Shown: positions 60,054 to 64,000 of the stretch, one piece after another
Layout: each line of letters begins with the position of its first letter
Position numbering within the stretch: the stretch's first letter is position 1
Origin: Actinomadura luteofluorescens
Lineage (GTDB): Bacteria; Actinomycetota; Actinomycetes; Streptosporangiales; Streptosporangiaceae
Assembly (NCBI RefSeq): GCF_013409365.1
Contig: NZ_JACCBA010000001.1
Coordinates: 5,146,001 to 5,210,000, forward strand
Reading direction: 5' to 3'
DNA: 64,000 nt
Notes under the pieces: model-generated
Told to the model about the DNA's origin: nothing
The model's database searches: none
Seen by the model: only the letters and a program-made list of their open reading frames with translations
Position numbers and translations under genes: made by a program

Positions 60054-60060
60054 TCGGCGA

Positions 60061-60798
60061 TCAGGCGAACTTGCTGGTCGGGCGCGGTTGCAGCACCCCG
60101 TCCACGAAGATGTCGACCTTCTCGTTGTAGAAGCAGACCAGTCCTGCGACCTTGCGGCTCTCGTCCAGCGGTGTCCGGTACGACCAGGCCAGATCCTGGT
60201 GCGAAACGCCGTTCGCCCGCACCGACCAGTACTCCGCGGTGCCCTTGTACGGGCAGTGCGAGACGGTGCCGGTGGGTTCGAGCAGGTCCATGCGGACATG
60301 CGGCTTCGGCAGGTAATAGCGCACCGGCAGGCCCGTCTCGAACAGCAGCCGAGGGCTGGACGACTCCGCGACCGTGACCCCGTCCACCTCGACCCGGACG
60401 TGCCGCGACGACGCCAGCACGTCCACGCGCGTGTACGGGTCGCGGGGGTGGACGAAGACCTCCTCGTCCTCTTCGAACCAGGCGTCCATCGCACTCCAGT
60501 CGAGCCGGACGAAGCCGGGCATCTCGCTGTAGCGGAGCGCGGCGCCCGGAGCCTGCGCGCCGTCCACCTTCACCGTGTAGGCGGTCGCGTCGCCCCTGCT
60601 CGGCGAACGCGTGCCCGGACCGTCCTCGACGAGTTCGGCCCGCACGTCCCCCTCGGGAAAGTAGTAGGTCGGGTAGTGGGGGATCTCCCAGACCAGGGAC
60701 GGTCGTGTCGAGTCGGCCACCAGATGGCCGCCGAGGTATGCCCTGACGCGCTTGCCGCTCTCCTCGATCCGGAGGCCGGTCTTCCGCGATGTGCCCAT
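60061..60798 (-). CDS. DUF427 tandem-domain protein
   Basis: 245 residues with two DUF427 units: the first has VRAYLGGHLVADSTRPSLVWE and YYFPEGDVRAELV, the second VRVEVDGVTVAESSSPRLLFE, YYLPKPHVRMDLLEP, CPYKGTAEYWSV and VDIFVDGVL. The second keeps the CPYKG motif, the first does not. A widespread bacterial and fungal fold of unknown reaction. Cytoplasmic. Confidence 0.88.
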   Translation of the reverse strand: MGTSRKTGLRIEESGKRVRAYLGGHLVADSTRPSLVWEIPHYPTYYFPEGDVRAELVEDGPGTRSPSRGDATAYTVKVDGAQAPGAALRYSEMPGFVRLDWSAMDAWFEEDEEVFVHPRDPYTRVDVLASSRHVRVEVDGVTVAESSSPRLLFETGLPVRYYLPKPHVRMDLLEPTGTVSHCPYKGTAEYWSVRANGVSHQDLAWSYRTPLDESRKVAGLVCFYNEKVDIFVDGVLQPRPTSKFA

Positions 60799-60891
60799 GT
60801 CCTGGGCAACCCGACCGGATCGGGCCCTATTTCATCTAATTCTCACCCTTGCCTCACGAACGCCACATGAGCCCTCACGAGCCTCATCCGC

Positions 60892-62034
60892 ATGAATCGG
60901 ACACTCCTGGTCAACGGCGCGCTGGGCGTGCTGCTCGTCGCCGGGGCCGGAACCGCCTACCTCGCCCTCGGCGACGGAGACGGCGGCGCCGCCGCGTCCA
61001 CCCGCCTCTCCCGCGTCGCGCGCGGGACGGTCGTCTCGTCGGTGTCGGCGTCCGGCTCGGTGGAGAGCGCCCGCAGCCGTTCGCTGTCCTTCGGCGCCTC
61101 GGGGACGGTCGCCAAGATCTACGTCAGGGCGGGACGGAAGGTGAAGGCGGGCGACGTCCTGGCCCGCCTCGACCAGACCGAGGCGATCGAGAACGTCGAC
61201 GCGGCCAAGGCGAACCTGGCCGTCGCCGCCGACGGGGACACCTCGTCCGGGAAGGGGTACGCCGGCTACGTCCAGGCGAAGAACTCCTACAACTCCGCTT
61301 TGCGGGCGTACCAGGGGACCGTCCTCAAGGCCCCGTTCGCCGGGACGGTGACCGCCGTCAACGGGACGGTGGGCGGTAGTTCGAGCGGTTCGTCCTCATC
61401 CTCTTCGGGTGCGGGCTCCGGCGCCGGGTCGTCCTCGTCCTCCACCACCCCCACCTCTTCGTCGTCGTCGGGCTCGGGCTTCATCGAGCTCGCCGACACC
61501 GCGCACCTCCAGGTCGAGGGCGAGTTCACCGAGGCCGACACCACCAAGCTGAAGGCGGGCCAGGCCGCCACGGTCACGTTCGACGCGCTCACCGGCACGA
61601 CCGCCACCGGCAAGATCACCACCATCGGCGCGGTACCGACGACCACCGACAACGTCGTGAAGTTCCCGGCCGTGATCGCGCTGGAGGACGTCCCGTCCGG
61701 GGTCCGGCTCGGCCAGACCGCCACGGTGGAGATCACCGTGGCGCGGGCGGAGAACGTCCTGTACGTGCCGAGCGCGGCGGTCAGGACGGCCGGCGGGCAG
61801 AGCACGGTCACGGTCGTCCGCGACGGCAGGCAGGTCCCCACCACGGTCGAGACCGGCGTCAAGGGCGACCAGGGCACCGAGATCAGCTCGGGTCTGAAGG
61901 AGGGCGACGAGGTCGCCGTGACCTCCACGTCCACCAGCGGGAACACCGGCCGGCGCGGCTTCCCGGGCGGCGGCGGACCCGGGCTCGGCGGCGCCCCGGG
62001 CGGCGGAGCGCCGGGCGGCGGTGGTCGTCGATGA
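60892..62034 (+). CDS. MacA-like membrane-fusion protein (HlyD family)
   Basis: 380 residues. N-terminal anchor helix, lipoyl-like halves VAKIYVRAGRKVKAGDVLARLDQ and TVLKAPFAGTVTAVNG, and beta-barrel LQVEGEFTEADTTKLKAGQ. The long coiled-coil hairpin of Gram-negative MacA is short here, and an ~45-residue Ser/Gly run (about residues 160-200) interrupts the second lipoyl half. Tail is Gly/Pro-rich. Its stop overlaps the ATPase ATG by four bases; it links to the MacB-type exporter downstream. Confidence 0.87.
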   Translation: MNRTLLVNGALGVLLVAGAGTAYLALGDGDGGAAASTRLSRVARGTVVSSVSASGSVESARSRSLSFGASGTVAKIYVRAGRKVKAGDVLARLDQTEAIENVDAAKANLAVAADGDTSSGKGYAGYVQAKNSYNSALRAYQGTVLKAPFAGTVTAVNGTVGGSSSGSSSSSSGAGSGAGSSSSSTTPTSSSSSGSGFIELADTAHLQVEGEFTEADTTKLKAGQAATVTFDALTGTTATGKITTIGAVPTTTDNVVKFPAVIALEDVPSGVRLGQTATVEITVARAENVLYVPSAAVRTAGGQSTVTVVRDGRQVPTTVETGVKGDQGTEISSGLKEGDEVAVTSTSTSGNTGRRGFPGGGGPGLGGAPGGGAPGGGGRR

Positions 62035-62750
62035 CGGCGCCGGTACCCGCCCGCGTCCCGCCCGTTCTCGACATCCGGGACGTGACCAAGGTGTACGGGA
62101 CGGGCGACACGGCCGTCCACGCCCTGCGGGGCGTCTCGCTGACCGTGGAACGCGGCGACTACGTGGCGATCATGGGCGCGTCGGGCTCGGGCAAGTCGAC
62201 GCTGATGAACATCATCGGCTGCCTGGACGTGCCGAGCGCCGGCCGCTGCCTCCTCGACGGCATCGACGTCGTCGGCCTCGGCGAGCGCGGCCTGGCGACC
62301 CTGCGCAACCGCCGCATCGGGTTCGTCTTCCAGTCGTTCAACCTGATCCCGCGGATGACCGCGCAGGCCAACGTCGAACTGCCCCTCGCCTACGGCGGGC
62401 TCAAGGGCGCCGACCGGCGGCGCCGTGCCCTCGCCGCCCTCCGCGAGGTGGGCCTTGCCGACCGCATCCGGCACGAGCCGAACGAGCTGTCGGGCGGCCA
62501 GCAGCAGCGCGTCGCCGTCGCCCGCGCCCTGGTCACCGCGCCGACGCTGCTCCTCGCGGACGAGCCGACCGGCGCGCTCGACAGCGCCTCCACCGCCGAC
62601 GTCCTCGGCGTCTTCGACCGGCTCAGCGGCACCGGCCGCACCATCGTCGTGATCACCCACGAGGACGACGTCGCCGCGCACGCCAAGCGGATCGTCCGCC
62701 TCGTCGACGGCCGCGTCGTCGAGGACGTCCGCCGGGAGGTGGCCAGGTGA
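62031..62750 (+). CDS. ABC exporter ATP-binding protein, MacB/LolD type
   Basis: 239 residues. Walker A GASGSGKST, Q-loop VFQSFNLIPRMTA, signature LSGGQQQR, Walker B LLLADEPTGALD and H-loop VVITHEDDVA. Energises the permease that follows, with the MacA-like protein upstream. Cytoplasmic. Coupled to both neighbours (four-base overlap before, 43-base gap after). Confidence 0.95.
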   Translation: MTAPVPARVPPVLDIRDVTKVYGTGDTAVHALRGVSLTVERGDYVAIMGASGSGKSTLMNIIGCLDVPSAGRCLLDGIDVVGLGERGLATLRNRRIGFVFQSFNLIPRMTAQANVELPLAYGGLKGADRRRRALAALREVGLADRIRHEPNELSGGQQQRVAVARALVTAPTLLLADEPTGALDSASTADVLGVFDRLSGTGRTIVVITHEDDVAAHAKRIVRLVDGRVVEDVRREVAR

Positions 62751-62793
62751 ACCTCACCGGCCTTCGATTCGCCCCGTCCCCGAGGGAGGCCGG

Positions 62794-64000
62794 GTGAGCG
62801 CTCTGGAGATCCTGCGCTTCGCCGTCCGCGGCCTGTCGGCCAACAAGCTGCGCAGCTCCCTCACCACGCTGGGCATCCTCATCGGCGTCGGCGCCGTCAT
62901 CCTGCTCGTCGCGGTCGGCAACGGCTCGTCCGAGCAGATCAAGAAGAGCATCCAGCGGCTCGGCGCCGACTCCCTCACCGTCACGCCGTCCACCACGGGC
63001 CGCGGCGGCCCGGGCGGCTTCGGGACGGCGGACCAGGCCTCGGGCCCCCGCACCCAGGCCCGCGACCTCACCGCGGAGGACGCCGAGGCCCTCACCGCCA
63101 CCGGCCAGGGCCCCGTCGGTCAGGAGCGCCTCACCTGTCGCGACCAGCCAGTCCGTCACCGCGGGGTACGCCGGCACGAGCGCGACCATCGGCCAGTTCG
63201 TCGGGACGACCCCGACCTACTTCGCGGCGGCGAACAAGACCCTCGCGTCCGGCACGGCGTTCACCGCCGCCGACGTCGCCGCCGCGCGCAAGACGGTCGT
63301 GCTCGGCAGCACGGTGGCGTCCGACCTGTTCGGACGGGTGAACCCGATCGGCAAGAAGATCGACGTGGGCGGGATCCGCTTCACCGTCACGGGCGTCCTC
63401 AAGGCGACGGGCTCCTCCTCGTCCACCTTCTCCGACCCGGACAGCATCGCCGTCGCGCCGCTCCCGGCCGTCCAGGAGACCCTCACCGGCTACGGCGCGC
63501 TCGACCAGATCATCGTCCAGGCCACCGGCAGCGACACGGTCGGCGCCGCCGAGGCCGAGGTCACCCAGATCCTCGGCCAGCGCCACGACACGGCCTCGTC
63601 GGGTACCGCCGACTTCACGGTCTCCAGCCAGGCGAGCGTCCAGTCGGCCGTCAGCGAGTCGAGCCGGACCTTCACCGTCCTCCTCGGCGCCGTCGCGGCG
63701 ATCAGCCTCCTGGTCGGCGGCATCGGCATCACCAACATCATGCTGGTCACCGTCACCGAACGGACCCGCGAGATCGGCATCCGCAAGGCCATCGGCGCCC
63801 CGCGCGGCGCGATCCTCGGCCAGTTCATCGCGGAGGCCACCGTCCTCAGCCTCACCGGCGGCCTCCTCGGCGTCCTCGCCGGCGTCCTCGGCAGCCTCTT
63901 CACCATCGCCGGCGTCAAGCCCGTCCTGGTGCCCTCGTCGATCGTCCTGGCCCTGGCCGTCTCCGTGGCGATCGGCCTGTTCTTCGGCAGCTACCCCGCC
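62794..64000 (+). pseudogene. MacB/FtsX-type ABC permease, frameshifted and running off the window
   Basis: Starts at GTG 62794 after GAGGGAGG. First frame: LRFAVRGLSANKLRSSLTTLGILIGVGAVILLVAVGNG and the start of the extracellular domain to ATGQ. One extra G in 63108-63110 shifts the frame; the second frame then runs open to the edge: APSVRSASPVATSQSVT, IDVGGIRFTVTGVL and the FtsX helices LLVGGIGITNIMLVTVTERTREIGIRKAIGA. The protein is otherwise normal for the family, so sequence error is as likely as inactivation. Would export peptides or antibiotics with its two upstream partners. Confidence 0.85.

Noticed and set aside
60054..60060. Attachment site after the integrase fragment
   Set aside because: Only seven bases separate it from the DUF427 gene, with no tRNA 3' end or direct repeat in reach.
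61370..61480. TCG/TCC/TCA-rich simple repeat
   Set aside because: It encodes the Ser/Gly linker of the MacA-like protein and is not a separate element.

Overview
The window is about 64 kb of very GC-rich DNA with strong G/C preference at third codon positions, GTG and TTG starts, purine-rich Shine-Dalgarno sites and long antisense shadow frames. The gene content points to a filamentous actinobacterium: a chaplin-like multi-repeat protein, an MFS-thymidylate kinase fusion, a terpene synthase with a P450, SCO4402-, DUF5703- and DUF427-type proteins, and many secreted hydrolases. An Actinomadura/Thermomonosporaceae-like source is my guess, not proven.

Layout. 0-8.1 kb: an incomplete sugar ABC transporter operon, an amidohydrolase pair in which one member has lost its metal site, and two paralogous secreted beta-propeller proteins lying tail to tail. 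Their promoters share a short palindrome, so this may be one catabolic regulon of unknown substrate. 8.1-13 kb: a frameshifted M28 peptidase and a 986-residue protein joining a beta-helix to two CbbX/SpoVK-type AAA+ ATPases. 13-24 kb: GH13 glucosidase, an EF-Tu-domain-like protein, a GH2 exo-glucosaminidase, a serine hydrolase with a membrane protein, a two-component system and a glucose-6-phosphate dehydrogenase. 24-34.4 kb: a mosaic of gene scars (ABC ATPase remnant, duplicated zwf 5' end, transposase tail) around a GNAT acetyltransferase, a P450-terpene synthase operon, an SCO4402-type protein, an RDD protein and a membrane-anchored GH5 enzyme. 34.3-51.7 kb: mostly housekeeping and cell surface: tRNA-Leu(GAG), M20 peptidase, chaplin-like locus, topA, tmk fusion, holB, subtilase, a predicted protein-deglycation pair (LMW phosphatase and fructosamine kinase) and a RicT-type protein. 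51.7-64 kb: a sigma-factor remnant, a lipoprotein propeller, a streptogrisin-fold protein without catalytic His and Asp, an MFS exporter, an acyl desaturase with its reductase behind tandem palindromes, an integrative-element scar, a DUF427 protein and a MacAB-type exporter whose permease is frameshifted and runs off the end.

The best candidates for something undescribed are the 0-8 kb regulon (paired propellers plus an active/inactive amidohydrolase pair), the beta-helix-AAA-AAA protein and the inactive streptogrisin. Two genes carry a single extra G in a G run, which may be true inactivation or sequence error. No CRISPR array, rRNA or intact transposon was seen.
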